A stretch of DNA of 51,756 bases from Streptomyces albicerus. GTDB taxonomy: Bacteria; Actinomycetota; Actinomycetes; Streptomycetales; Streptomycetaceae. The DNA lies in contig NZ_VWMY01000045.1 of NCBI RefSeq assembly GCF_008905045.1, positions 1 through 51,756 on the forward strand. Direction: 5' to 3'. Both the position numbers and the translations under genes were made by a program. The notes beneath the pieces are model-generated. The model was given only the letters and a program-made list of their open reading frames with translations. It was not told the DNA's origin and did no database searches. Each line of letters begins with the position of its first letter. The stretch's first letter is position 1. Positions 32,259 through 41,322 of the stretch are shown here, piece by piece.

Positions 32259-32411
32259 TCAGTCTCGGTGCGATGCCGCGGGCCGTGCCACCGCTGGAGT
32301 GACACGACCGGACCGGCGACGCCGACGGCGACCGGGGTCAGGCCGGACCCGGGGGCCCTGGGCACGGCGGTACTGCCCCTGCTCGGCCGCCGTGGCTGTG
32401 GTGTGTGACAT
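32259..32411 (-). pseudogene. short divergent ORF (50 aa), possible 5' remnant of a MarR-controlled gene
   Basis: The ATG at 32411 has a GGGAG ribosome site and lies 61 bp from the three operator-like repeats of the MarR gene, the usual place for its target. The frame (MSHTTATAAEQGQYRRAQGP onward) soon becomes Arg/Pro-rich and stops at 32259. I recognise no domain. It may be the front end of a gene whose body was lost, with the SDR remnant downstream. The rest of 31860-32470 holds no other supported gene. Confidence 0.35.
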
Positions 32412-32471
32412 GGGAACTCCCGCGGTTCTGGAGGAAGGGGACCGGCCGGTCTCGTCGCGGCGGCCGACGAC

Positions 32472-32548
32472 TTACTTGAGTTAGGCAAACATGTGTGCCT
32501 TACTTGAGTCAAGCAAGCTAATGCGGAATTTACTTGAGTCAGGCAAGC
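32472..32548. promoter_or_regulatory. three operator-like repeats upstream of the MarR gene
   Basis: TTACTTGAGTYARGCAARC occurs at 32472-32490, 32500-32518 and 32530-32548, spaced 28 and 30 bp (near three helical turns). Each has a partial dyad around CTTGAGTCAAG. They end 19 bp before the MarR ATG and also face the divergent remnant, as expected of an autoregulatory MarR operator. TTGAGT could also serve as a -35. Confidence 0.65.
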
Positions 32549-32566
32549 AGATGGTAAAGTGGGGCC

Positions 32567-33115
32567 ATGTCCACACCATCACCCGCACCCAGCCCCGGCC
32601 CCGGCCCCGGGCTGGAAGACGCCTCCGCCCCCGTCTCGCAGGATGTGATCGAGATCGAGCGAGCGCTCACCCGCATCGTGTATCTGACCGGCCGGGTCAG
32701 GCAGCACGACCGCCTCATGGCCATGGCGGGGGTGTCGCTGGATCGTGCCGCCGTGGCGCTGCTGCGGCAGATCGCCGACTCGGAGCCCATGCGCCCCGGC
32801 GAGCTGGCGGCCCGGCTGGCCGTGGAGGCGTCACATGTCACCCGGCAGGTGCAGCAGCTGCAGAAGGGCGGTTACGTGACCCGGGTCCCGGACCCGGATG
32901 ACCGCCGCGCCCAGCGCATCGAGCTCACCCCCGCCGGCCAGGAGGCGATCGACCGCATCCGCATGGCGGGCTGCCGGGGCATGGAGCTCGCGCTGGCCAA
33001 CTGGTCGCCGGAGGAACTGCGGCAGCTCTCCACGCTGTTCCACCGGATGGTCGACGACTTCCTGCACACCGAAGTCAGGCTCGAGGACGAGGATGCCTCG
33101 TCGCGCCCGGCCTGA
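32567..33115 (+). CDS. MarR-family transcriptional regulator
   Basis: 182 aa. A Pro/Ser-rich N-terminal ~25 residues is followed by the MarR fold: DNA-binding helices MRPGELAARLAVEASHVTRQ with VQQLQKGGYV, then the wing RVPDPDDRRAQRIELTPAGQ (~residues 105-124), and dimerisation helices at both ends. It has three upstream repeats and a GC-rich terminator just after the stop, so it is probably a single-gene unit. Its intended target may have been the decayed divergent gene. Confidence 0.9.
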   Translation: MSTPSPAPSPGPGPGLEDASAPVSQDVIEIERALTRIVYLTGRVRQHDRLMAMAGVSLDRAAVALLRQIADSEPMRPGELAARLAVEASHVTRQVQQLQKGGYVTRVPDPDDRRAQRIELTPAGQEAIDRIRMAGCRGMELALANWSPEELRQLSTLFHRMVDDFLHTEVRLEDEDASSRPA

Positions 33116-33159
33116 CGGCACCGGTCTGACGGCACGGGAACACCGCAGGGTGCGGGCGG

Positions 33160-33192
33160 CCCCTCCCCGCTCTCCACTCACGCGGGGCGGGG
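33160..33192 (+). terminator. GC-rich hairpin after the MarR gene
   Basis: CCCCTCCCCGC (33160-33170) pairs with GCGGGGCGGGG (33182-33192) with one mismatch. It lies 45 bp after the MarR stop and just before the truncated P450. Confidence 0.6.
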
Positions 33193-33216
33193 CTCCGGCC
33201 GACGGGCCGTTCAGCT

Positions 33217-33798
33217 GTGCTGTCCGAGATGGCGGGCCGGGTCGACGCCGGTGAGATGAGCCGGGCCGAGGCCGTCCACATGGGCGTCGCGATGCTCATC
33301 GCCGGTCACGAGACCACCGCGACGATGATCAGCCTCGGCACCCTGGTCCTGCTGGAGAACCCCGAGCAACTCGCCCTGGTACGCGACTCCGAGGACCCGA
33401 AGATCGTCGCCCGCGCGGTGGAGGAACTGCTGCGCTACCTGAGCATCGTCCAGGTCGGCCTGCGCCGGGTCGCCACCGAGGACATCGAGATCGGCGGCCG
33501 GGTCATCCGCGCGGGCGACGGCCTCATCGTGGATCTGCACGCCGCCAACTGGGACCCTGAGGCGTTCCCCGGCTCCGACCGGGTGGACGTCACCAGGCCC
33601 GCGCGCCGGCACAACGCGTTCGGCTACGGACCCCACCAGTGCCTGGGCCAGTCTCTCGCCCGCCTGGAGCTCCAGGTCGTCTACGGCACCCTCTACCGAC
33701 GCATTCCCACGCTGCGCCTGGCCGCCCAGGTCGACGAGCTCGAGTTCGACCATAGCGGCACCACGTACGGTGTCGCCTCTCTGCCCGTCGCCTGGTGA
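33217..33798 (+). pseudogene. cytochrome P450, C-terminal half only
   Basis: 193 codons from GTG, against ~400 for the family. What remains starts just before the I-helix (MLIAGHETTATMISLG) and includes the ExxR region (VEELLRYLSIVQVGLRR) and the haem-Cys loop (NAFGYGPHQCLGQSLARLEL). The N-terminal half that carries substrate recognition and helices A-H is absent, and the 100 bp upstream hold only the MarR tail and a terminator. It therefore looks like a deletion remnant. A ferredoxin and ferredoxin reductase follow, the normal redox partners of an actinobacterial P450. Confidence 0.8.
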
Positions 33799-33853
33799 TC
33801 CGGCCCTCACCGGCGAACGTACCGAAGGTACCGAAGGATTGAGGAAAGGGATC

Positions 33854-34051
33854 ATGCGTGTAGAACTGGACGAACCGAAATGTGTGGCGTCGGGGCAGTG
33901 CGTCATGGCCTCCCCGGAGGTCTTCGACCAGCGCGACGACGACGGTGTGGCGGTCCTGCTCGCGGAGCAGCCCGGCGATGAACTCCTCGACGGAGTGCGC
34001 GAAGCCGTGGCGATCTGCCCGGCAGCGGCGATCCGGCTGGTCGACCAGTGA
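33854..34051 (+). CDS. [3Fe-4S] ferredoxin
   Basis: 65 aa. Cluster ligands are C10 and C16 (KCVASGQCVM) and C55 (AICPAA), with the non-Cys spacing typical of 3Fe-4S P450 ferredoxins. The ATG at 33854 follows GAGGAAAGG. The GTG of the reductase overlaps the stop (GTGA). It would pass electrons from the reductase to a P450; the adjacent P450 is truncated, so any current partner must be elsewhere, such as the P450 at 44276-45580. Confidence 0.88.
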   Translation: MRVELDEPKCVASGQCVMASPEVFDQRDDDGVAVLLAEQPGDELLDGVREAVAICPAAAIRLVDQ

Positions 34052-35249
34052 GGCGGATCGTCGTCGTGGGTGCCTCGGCGGCCGGACTGGCCGCCGTCGA
34101 GACACTGCGCCGGGAGGGTTACGACGGCACGCTCACCATGATCGGTGCGGAGACGCACGCTCCGTACGACCGGCCGCCGCTGTCCAAGCAGATCCTGGCG
34201 TCCGAGTGGGAGCACGACCGGCTCGCACTGCGTTCCTCCGGTGATCTGGACGCCCTGGACCTGGACTTGAGGCTGGGCACGGCCGCGACCGGTCTCGATC
34301 TCGAGGGGCGGGCGGTGGTGCTGGCCGACGGGACGCGGGCGGCGTACGACGGTCTGATCGTGGCCACCGGTGTACGTCCGCGGCGGCTGCCCGGTGAGGG
34401 GGACGCGCATGTGCTGCGCACCCTGGACGACGCGCTGGCGCTGCGGGACCGGCTGGCGGAGGGGCGGCGTCTGGTGGTGGTCGGCGCCGGGTTCCTCGGG
34501 GCCGAGGCCGCCGCCGTGGCCCGGGGTCTCGGCGCCGAGGTCACGCTCCTGGAACCGGCGCCGGTGCCGCTCGGCCACGCGGTCGGCAACGAAGTGGGGC
34601 GGGTGCTGGCGGCGGCCCACCTGGAACACGGCGTGGACCTGCGCACCGGGGTCGGCGTGGCCGCGGTGACGGAGGCCGGCGTGCGGCTCGCCGACGGTGA
34701 ACTGGTCGAGGCCGACGAGGTGTTGGTGGCCATCGGGTCGCTGCCCAACACCGAGTGGCTGGCGGAGAGCGGTCTTACGGTGGGCGACGGGGTGGTCTGC
34801 GACGAGTACTGCGAGGCCGTCTGGGGTCCCCCCGGCCGAAGGCTGGGGGAGTCTACGCGGCCGGGGACGTCGCCCGCTGGTTCAACCCGCTGTTCGGGGT
34901 GCCGATGCGCATCGAGCACCGTACGAACGCCGCCGAGCAGGGTATGGCCGTCGCCCGCAACCTCCTCCGCCCGGAGGCGCGCAAGCCGTTCGCTCCGGTG
35001 CCATACTTCTGGTCCGACCAGTACGACATGAAGGTGCAGGCGTTCGGATATCTGCGCGGTCATGACGAGGTTGCCGTGGTGGAAGGGGACCTTGATGAAC
35101 GTCGGTTCGTGGTCGCCTACCGCACCGGGGACCACCTGACCGGGGTCCTTGGAGTCGGTATGCCGCCGAAGGCGATTCGTGGGTGGCGGCAGGCCGTTGC
35201 GCTGCGCTCGCCTTGGCGTGATGCCGTAGTGGCAGCCGGGGTGCCGTAG
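34048..35249 (+). pseudogene. ferredoxin--NAD(P) reductase, frameshifted by a short palindrome
   Basis: The first ~260 codons encode a FAD-dependent pyridine nucleotide reductase: IVVVGASAAGLAAVE (FAD site), RPPLSKQIL, LIVATGVRPRRLP and the NAD site VVVGAGFLGAEAA. At ~34827 a palindrome interrupts VVCDEYCEAVWG. The remainder (VYAAGDVARWFNPLFG onward to WRDAVVAAGVP) continues in another frame to 35249. The restored length of about 390-400 aa matches the family. Without ribosomal frameshifting the FAD-contact AAGDVA region and C-terminal domain are lost. Confidence 0.8.
34827..34850. repeat. 24-bp palindrome inserted in the reductase gene
   Basis: TCCCCCCGGCC-GAA-GGCTGGGGGA folds on itself with few mismatches. 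It resembles, from memory, a short palindrome dispersed in many copies in Streptomyces genomes. Reading across it adds about 23 bases (not a multiple of three) between VWG and VYAAGD, explaining the frameshift. Confidence 0.65.
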
Positions 35250-35283
35250 CGCGGTCATGGCAGCTGCGGCGCCTGAGGGTCTG

Positions 35284-35964
35284 CTAGAAGGTCGTGGACC
35301 TGCCCGTCGTCGCGGGCACACCGGAGATTCCGCCGAGGCAGAACTGCCAGAGCTCCTCGGAGGTCACCGGGTGGGCGTGGCTGTCGGCGGGCACGCCGTG
35401 GGCCTGGGCGGCGAACATGACGGTCTGCATGACGAGCGCGGCCTGACGGCGGGGCTTCCCGGCGGGGATGACACCGGCGTCGGTGGCCTGCTGGATGAGC
35501 TCCGTGAAGACGTTGAGCAGCGGAACGTGCGCGGTCGCCACCTGCGAGGGGTGCTTCACCAGCAGCTGCAGGGCGAAGTCGCTGAACAGCGGTCGCTGCA
35601 CGCCGGGGCTGGGGTGCGACTGCTTGTAGAGCATGTCGACGGCCAGGTGCAGCGCCTGCAGGGGGTCGCTCATCGGGGAGGCGGCTTCGTGGATCTCGGT
35701 CGCCGATTTGGAGAGCGCGTCCTCGAACAGGGCGAGCAGCAGCTCATGCTTCCCGTCGAAGTGCTGGTAGAAGCTGCGCAGTGACTGCTTGGAGCGGTCG
35801 ACGACCTCCTGGACGGTGAAGTCCGTCGTGCCCTTCTCGGCGATGAGCTCCTGCGCCGAGTCCAGGAAGCGCTGCACGCGTTGCTCCGCACGCAGCTTCG
35901 CGGCACGGGTGGATCGCTCGACGGCGCGCCGGCGCCACGCTGGTTCTTCGGGGACTGCGCTCAT
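35284..35964 (-). CDS. TetR-family transcriptional regulator
   Basis: 226 aa. The helix-turn-helix spans ~30-80 (RVQRFLDSAQELIAEKGTTD, FTVQEVVDRSKQSLRSFYQH). The C-terminal ligand and dimer domain begins near residue 95 (DPLQALHLAVDMLYK). A small GAACGGTTC dyad lies 6 bp upstream of the start. It is convergent with the broken reductase and upstream of no obvious partner except the SDR gene, 128 bp away on the same strand. Ligand unknown. Confidence 0.88.
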   Translation of the reverse strand: MSAVPEEPAWRRRAVERSTRAAKLRAEQRVQRFLDSAQELIAEKGTTDFTVQEVVDRSKQSLRSFYQHFDGKHELLLALFEDALSKSATEIHEAASPMSDPLQALHLAVDMLYKQSHPSPGVQRPLFSDFALQLLVKHPSQVATAHVPLLNVFTELIQQATDAGVIPAGKPRRQAALVMQTVMFAAQAHGVPADSHAHPVTSEELWQFCLGGISGVPATTGRSTTF

Positions 35965-36091
35965 TAGTAGAACGGTTCACCATCACGGGATGGGGCGATG
36001 TTCCTGGTGCCGAGCGACACCCCGACCGGGCACGCCGCGTGACGCTCGGCGCGGTCGCTGACCCCGAGTGAGCCGTGGCATCTCCGGGACA

Positions 36092-36862
36092 TCAGACGCT
36101 GTATCCGCCGTCCACCCCCAGCGCCTGACCGGTGATGAACCCGGCCCGGTCCGAGGCCAGGAACGCGGCTGCCTCGGCGATGTCCGTCGCGTGGCCGAAC
36201 CGGCGCATCGGAATATTGCGCCGGGTGATCTCAAGGGCCGCCTCGTCCAGTTCCCCGGTGTCGATCAGGCGGGCGGCGATGCCGTCGTTCAGCATGCCGG
36301 GCGCCACGCAGTTCACGCGGACGCCGTACCGCCCCTCCTCGGCAGCCAGTGCCCGCGCGACCGCCTCGACCGCGCCCTTCGTACCGGACGAAAGGCCGTC
36401 GCGGACCGGGTAGCGGCGGGTGGCCACGGTGGTGACGGCGACGATGTTGCCGCGGCTCTCGCGCAGGATCGGCAGCGCGGGATGGACCAGGTTGAAGAAC
36501 GCCCCGGCGTCCGCGTCGAGTTGGGCACGGTACTGGCTCGGCGTGACCTTGCTCAGATGCACCATCGGTACGTGCGGACCCGCCGCGTACACGAGCGTAT
36601 GGAGACCGCCGAACGCCGAGGCGGCCTCGGACACGGCCGTCGCTGTGGCCGACTCGTCGCTCAAGTCGAGCCGCAGCGCGACCACTTGGCGCCCGTGCCC
36701 CTTGACCTCACCTACGAGAGCGTCGGCGGCAATCTGATTGGCGCGATACGAGAACGCCACATCGCTGCCCCGCTCGGCCAGCATCCGTACGATCGCCGCG
36801 CCGATACCGCCGGTTCCGCCCGCGACGAACGCGGCCCCAGTCCTACCGGAGAATTCCGACAT
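36092..36862 (-). CDS. short-chain dehydrogenase/reductase
   Basis: 256 aa. The Rossmann motif is FVAGGTGGIGAAIVRML. The usual NNAG is replaced by VYAAGPH. The catalytic residues lie in a region reading VTTVATRRYPVRDGLSSGTK; the canonical YxxxK Tyr is not obvious here, the segment giving GLSSGTKGAVEAVARALA, so the active-site Tyr may be lost. The C-terminus FITGQALGVDGGYSV is typical. NAD(P)-dependent oxidoreductase or a non-catalytic member; divergent from the ABC exporter. Confidence 0.85.
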   Translation of the reverse strand: MSEFSGRTGAAFVAGGTGGIGAAIVRMLAERGSDVAFSYRANQIAADALVGEVKGHGRQVVALRLDLSDESATATAVSEAASAFGGLHTLVYAAGPHVPMVHLSKVTPSQYRAQLDADAGAFFNLVHPALPILRESRGNIVAVTTVATRRYPVRDGLSSGTKGAVEAVARALAAEEGRYGVRVNCVAPGMLNDGIAARLIDTGELDEAALEITRRNIPMRRFGHATDIAEAAAFLASDRAGFITGQALGVDGGYSV

Positions 36863-37069
36863 CCACAGTCCTCATCCACACACCTCGTCCACAGGTCCAG
36901 GGATCTACAGTCCCAGGCCTCGATGTCCGACCGTAAGTCCACGGGCTGGGACCACCGCCGAAATCCCCTGCGGCGTTGTCAGTGGCATCGGCGATACTTC
37001 ATCGACATCGGCTTCCTCCCACTTCGGCCGAGAGCGGGACGGGAGCCGAACGCGCAAGGGGGGAACACC

Positions 37070-38833
37070 GTGCCGCAGCCCGAACCGTCCGACTCACCGT
37101 CCGCGCCGCCGTGGCGGCTGCTGCTCGCGTACGTCCGTCCGTATCGGTGGACGCTGCTGCTCGGGGCCGTGCTGTCGCTGGTGACCGGGGCGGCGGGGCT
37201 CGCGCTGCCGTTGGTGGCCAGGTCGCTGATCGACGACCTGGGGCACGACCGGGCCATCACCGGCGCGTTGCTGGCCATGTCGGGGCTGGTGGTCGTCAAC
37301 GCGGCGGTCGGGGCGCTGGGTTCGTACGTGCTGCGATACACCGCCGAGTCCGTCGTCCTCGGGGCGCGGCGAGGGCTGGTGTCGCATCTGCTGCGGCTGC
37401 GGATCGCCGCCGTCGACCGGAGCGAGCCCGGGGATCTGATGGCCCGGATCACATCGGACACCACGCTGTTGCGGGAGGTCACCACCGATTCGCTGGTCGG
37501 TCTCGGCACGGGCGGACTCACGCTGGTGGCCACGCTCGTGATGATGGGGCTGGTCGATCCGGTGCTGCTGTCCGTCACCCTGGGCGTGGTCCTGGGCGCG
37601 GGCACGGTGATCGGGGTGATCGTGCCGCGCATCAACCGGGCCAGCCGGCGGGCGCAGGACGCCGTCGGGGCGATGGGCGCCTCGCTGGAGCGCACCCTCG
37701 GCGCGCTGCGGACCATCAAGGCGTCCGGGGCCGAGCACCGCGAGGAGAAGGCGGTGCACGCGGCGGCCGAGGAATCGTGGCGGCAGAGCGTACGGGCCGC
37801 CAAGTGGTCGGCGCTGGCCGGGAACACGGCCGGGTTGTCGATGCAGGTCGCGTTCATCACCGTGCTCGCCGTGGGCGGCGCGCGGGTCGCGACCGGCGCC
37901 GTCGACATCGGCACGCTGGTCGCCTTCCTCCTGTACGTCTTCTACTTGATGGCACCGATCCAGCAGGTCGTCGGAGCCGTCGCCCAGTACCAGACCGGCT
38001 CGGCTGCGCTGGCCCGCATCGAGGAGGCACGGCGGCTGCCCGCCGAACCGGTGGCCGAGCCTGCGCCACTGCCCCTGCCGGGCGCCGAACCCGCCTCGAT
38101 CGCCTTCGAGGGCGTCCGTTTCCGGTACGCCGACGACCTGCCGTACATCCACCACGGTGTGACCTTCGCCGTCCCGCCGCGCGGCATGACCGCCTTCGTC
38201 GGGCCGTCCGGCGCCGGCAAGACCACCGTCTTCTCGCTCATCGAGCGGTTCTACGACCCCGACGAGGGGACCATCACGCTGGACGGCCGCGACCTCACCG
38301 ACTGGGATGTGAACGGGCTCCGGTCCGCCATCGGCTACGTGGAGCAGGACGCGCCCGTCCTCTCCGGCAGCCTCCGCGACAACCTCCTGCTCGGCAATCC
38401 CGACGCCGACGAGGGCGATCTGCTCCGCGCTCTGAAGACCACCCGTCTCGATGGTCTCGTCGACCGGTTGCCGAAGGGCCTGGACACGCTGGTCGGCCAC
38501 CGCGGCACCAAGCTCTCCGGCGGCGAGCGCCAGCGCGTCGCCATCGCCCGCGCCCTGCTCAGACGGCCCCGGCTACTGCTGCTCGACGAGGCCACCAGCC
38601 AGCTCGACGCGGTCAACGAAGCCGCACTGCGCGACACCGTGGCCGATGTCGCCCGCACCACCACGGTGCTGGTCGTGGCCCACCGGCTGTCCACGGTCAC
38701 CATGGCGGACCGCATCGTCGTCATGGACGCGGGCGAGGTACGGGCCGTCGGCACCCATCGCGAACTCGTGGCCGCCGACCCGCTCTACGCCGAACTCGCC
38801 GCCACGCAGTTCCTCACGGCCGTCGAAGCCTGA
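37070..38833 (+). CDS. ABC exporter half-transporter (membrane domain fused to ATPase)
   Basis: 587 aa from the GTG at 37070, which follows an AAGGGGGGAA ribosome site. The membrane domain (~20-300) has about six TMs with the type I exporter loop EPGDLMARITSDTTLLREV. The ATPase domain has Walker A GPSGAGKTT (~residue 380), Q-loop, signature KLSGGERQRVAIARAL, Walker B LLLLDEATSQLD and the switch His in VVAHRLST. It probably works as a homodimer exporting a lipid, drug or peptide. The frame extends upstream to 36068 but that part overlaps the SDR gene and is not protein-like. Confidence 0.9.
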   Translation: MPQPEPSDSPSAPPWRLLLAYVRPYRWTLLLGAVLSLVTGAAGLALPLVARSLIDDLGHDRAITGALLAMSGLVVVNAAVGALGSYVLRYTAESVVLGARRGLVSHLLRLRIAAVDRSEPGDLMARITSDTTLLREVTTDSLVGLGTGGLTLVATLVMMGLVDPVLLSVTLGVVLGAGTVIGVIVPRINRASRRAQDAVGAMGASLERTLGALRTIKASGAEHREEKAVHAAAEESWRQSVRAAKWSALAGNTAGLSMQVAFITVLAVGGARVATGAVDIGTLVAFLLYVFYLMAPIQQVVGAVAQYQTGSAALARIEEARRLPAEPVAEPAPLPLPGAEPASIAFEGVRFRYADDLPYIHHGVTFAVPPRGMTAFVGPSGAGKTTVFSLIERFYDPDEGTITLDGRDLTDWDVNGLRSAIGYVEQDAPVLSGSLRDNLLLGNPDADEGDLLRALKTTRLDGLVDRLPKGLDTLVGHRGTKLSGGERQRVAIARALLRRPRLLLLDEATSQLDAVNEAALRDTVADVARTTTVLVVAHRLSTVTMADRIVVMDAGEVRAVGTHRELVAADPLYAELAATQFLTAVEA

Positions 38834-38883
38834 CGCCCGCACCCCGACGCCCGCACCCCGACGCCCGCGCTTGACGCCCGCGC
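38832..38883 (+). repeat. 14-bp tandem repeat after the ABC exporter
   Basis: Units GACGCCCGCACCCC begin at 38832, 38846 and 38860, with a diverged fourth near 38873. The first overlaps the stop codon. The rest of 38884-39252 has no supported gene; it holds a CCCTATAGGGGG dyad (~39007-39018) and the presumed promoter of the secreted peptidase. Confidence 0.65.
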
Positions 38884-39252
38884 ACGAGGCCGCCCGCACC
38901 GGGCCGCCGTCGCGCGGGCATGCGGTCATGCGGTGGGCGGCACTCCCTCCCCGGTGAGACGGGGCGAACGCCCGGAAAGGGTCCTCTCTCGCCAACTGGC
39001 CAGTCCCTATAGGGGGTTCTCGGCCATGGATCGAGGGTTTTCCCCGTATCCGAGCGATCTGGGCTCCGCCTATTGTTCGAGCCACAGCTGAACCACAGGT
39101 AACCCCTGAATGGTCGCTCGCGCATGGCCGGCCCCGGCGCCTTCTCGATCGCACCACGTGCACCCCCCGCCGCTTCGACGAAGAAGCGAATCGAACCGCT
39201 GCTCCGCACCGCCGCTTCGCGCTGCCCGGAGCCGGCCACGAAAGGCACTCTC

Positions 39253-41058
39253 TTGCGTACTCAACGACCCGCGAGACGGAAGCTGATATCCGTCGCCGCG
39301 ATCTCCGCGACGCTGCTGGCCGGGACCGCCACGTCCCTCGCGCTGGCCGGACCCGCCACCGCCGAGGTCCCCGCCGAGCAGACCGCGAAGACCGCCGCCG
39401 CTGCCGTGGCCGCCCCGGCCGAGCGGCTGATCGTCGGCTACAAGTCGGGCGCCACCGAGGCCAAGTCGAACTCGGCCGCCGCCGCCGACGCCGAGGCCAA
39501 GGGCAAGGAGGCGGGCGAGAACCTCGACTTCGAGCGCCGCCTCGGCACCGGTGCCGCGCTGGTCGACCTGGGCGAGCAGCTCAGCAAGGCCGACGTCTCC
39601 GACGTCGTCGCCGAGTACCAGGCAGACCCTCAGGTCGCCTACGTCGTGCCGGACCGCCTCAACAAGCCGCTGGCAGACCCGAACGACACCGAGTACAGCA
39701 AGCAGTGGGACCTCTTCGAGTCCACCGCGGGCATGCGCGTGCCCGGTGCCTGGGACACCGCGACCGGCACCGGCGTGACCGTCGCCGTGATCGACACCGG
39801 CTACGTCACCCACTCCGACCTCGCCGCCAACATCGTCGGCGGCTACGACTTCATCGCCGACACCGCGGTCTCCGTCGACGGCAACGGCCGCGACAGCAAC
39901 CCGGCCGACCCGGGCGACTGGTACGCGGCCGGCGAGTGCGGCCAGGCAGCAGGCCAGAGCTCCTCCTGGCACGGCACCCACGTCGCGGGCACCATCGCCG
40001 CCGCCACCAACAACAGCAAGGGCGTCGCCGGCATCGCGTACAACGCGAAGATCTCCCCGGTGCGCGTCCTCGGCAAGTGCGGCGGCTACGACTCCGACAT
40101 CATCGACGCCATCACCTGGGCGTCCGGCGGCACCGTCTCCGGCGTCCCCGCGAACACCAACGTCGCCAAGGTCATCAACATGAGCCTGGGCGGTGGCGGC
40201 GCCTGCACCTCCGCCACCCAGACCGCGATCAACAACGCCGTGAACCGCGGCACCACAGTCGTCGTCGCGGCGGGCAACAGCAACGCCAACGCGGCCAACT
40301 ACTCGCCGGCGAGCTGCAACAACGTCATCTCCGTCGCCGCGCTGAGCCGCACCGGCGCCAAGGCCTCGTACTCCAACTTCGGTTCGGTCGTGGACATCGC
40401 GGCCCCGGGCGGCCAGACCAGCACCGGCACCGCCAACGGCATCCTGTCCACGCTCAACTCCGGTACGCAGGGCCCGGCTTCGGAGTCGTACGCCTACTAC
40501 CAGGGCACCAGCATGGCCGCCCCGCACATCGCGGGCCTCGCGGCGCTGGCCAAGTCGGCGAAGTCCTCGCTCACCCCGGCCCAGATCGAGTCCGCGATCA
40601 AGACCAACTCGCGTGCTCTGCCCGGCGCCTGCTCGGGCGGCTGTGGTGCGGGTCTGGCGGACGCGGCCAAGACGGTGCAGGCGGTGAGCGGGACCGACGG
40701 CTCCACGGGGGGCACCACCTTCACCAGCACCACCGCCGTCTCGATCCCGGACGCCGGCTCGGCCGTCGAGTCCTCGATCGCCGTCACCGGCCGCAGCGGC
40801 AACGCTCCCTCGGCCCTTCAGGTCGGCGTCGACATCACCCACACCTACCGCGGTGACCTGGTGATCGACCTGATCGCCCCGGACGGCACGGCCTACCGCC
40901 TCAAGTCCTCCAGCACCTCGGACTCGGCGGACAACGTCAGCACCACCTACACGGTGAACGCCTCCAGCGAGACCGCCAACGGCACGTGGAAGCTGCGCGT
41001 CCAGGACGTGGCCTCCGCGGACACCGGCAGGATCAACAGCTGGAAGCTGACCTTCTGA
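39253..41058 (+). CDS. secreted subtilisin-like S8 serine peptidase with P-domain
   Basis: 601 aa if started at the TTG at 39253, which has AAAGG eight bases upstream and yields a clean signal peptide (RRKLISVAAISATLLAG). An in-frame ATG at 39124 would add 43 residues that look non-coding. After a propeptide of the I9 inhibitor type (LIVGYKSGA, YVVPDR) comes the catalytic domain with D181 (VIDTG), H240 (HGTHVAG) and S420 (GTSMAAPH). The C-terminal ~115 residues form a P/proprotein-convertase beta domain (DITHTYRGDLVIDLIAPDGT). It is an extracellular protease; four Cys in the catalytic domain may form disulfides. Confidence 0.88.
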   Translation: MRTQRPARRKLISVAAISATLLAGTATSLALAGPATAEVPAEQTAKTAAAAVAAPAERLIVGYKSGATEAKSNSAAAADAEAKGKEAGENLDFERRLGTGAALVDLGEQLSKADVSDVVAEYQADPQVAYVVPDRLNKPLADPNDTEYSKQWDLFESTAGMRVPGAWDTATGTGVTVAVIDTGYVTHSDLAANIVGGYDFIADTAVSVDGNGRDSNPADPGDWYAAGECGQAAGQSSSWHGTHVAGTIAAATNNSKGVAGIAYNAKISPVRVLGKCGGYDSDIIDAITWASGGTVSGVPANTNVAKVINMSLGGGGACTSATQTAINNAVNRGTTVVVAAGNSNANAANYSPASCNNVISVAALSRTGAKASYSNFGSVVDIAAPGGQTSTGTANGILSTLNSGTQGPASESYAYYQGTSMAAPHIAGLAALAKSAKSSLTPAQIESAIKTNSRALPGACSGGCGAGLADAAKTVQAVSGTDGSTGGTTFTSTTAVSIPDAGSAVESSIAVTGRSGNAPSALQVGVDITHTYRGDLVIDLIAPDGTAYRLKSSSTSDSADNVSTTYTVNASSETANGTWKLRVQDVASADTGRINSWKLTF

Positions 41059-41082
41059 GGACCGTTGAACGACGACTGAGAG

Positions 41083-41174
41083 CCCACCCCCCACAGGGTG
41101 ACGGCTGAGAGTCCGTCCCCCACAGGGTGACGGCTGAGAAAACCACCCCCCACAGGGTGGGGCCGAAAGGCCCC
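41083..41174 (+). terminator. series of hairpin-forming repeats ending in a GAAA-loop hairpin
   Basis: The word CCCCCACAGGGTG occurs three times (ending at 41100, 41129 and 41159; period 29-30 bp), each able to fold CACCC against GGGTG. Then GGGGCC-GAAA-GGCCCC (41159-41174) forms a stable hairpin. Together they should end transcription of the peptidase gene. Confidence 0.6.
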
Positions 41175-41322
41175 GGCAGGGCGGTCGACGCGAGCGGGCG
41201 TCGGCCGCCCCGCCTTTCGTTGCACCGCCCCGCCTTTCGTTCCGCGGACGCCTACCTTCGGCGCATGCCTTTCATCCCGTCGCCGGATGGTGGAACCCGC
41301 GCGTCCGGGACAGGATGCCCGC

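Noticed and set aside
36068..37069. 921-aa reading of the ABC exporter frame
   Set aside because: The upstream third overlaps the SDR gene on the other strand and has no protein-like features.
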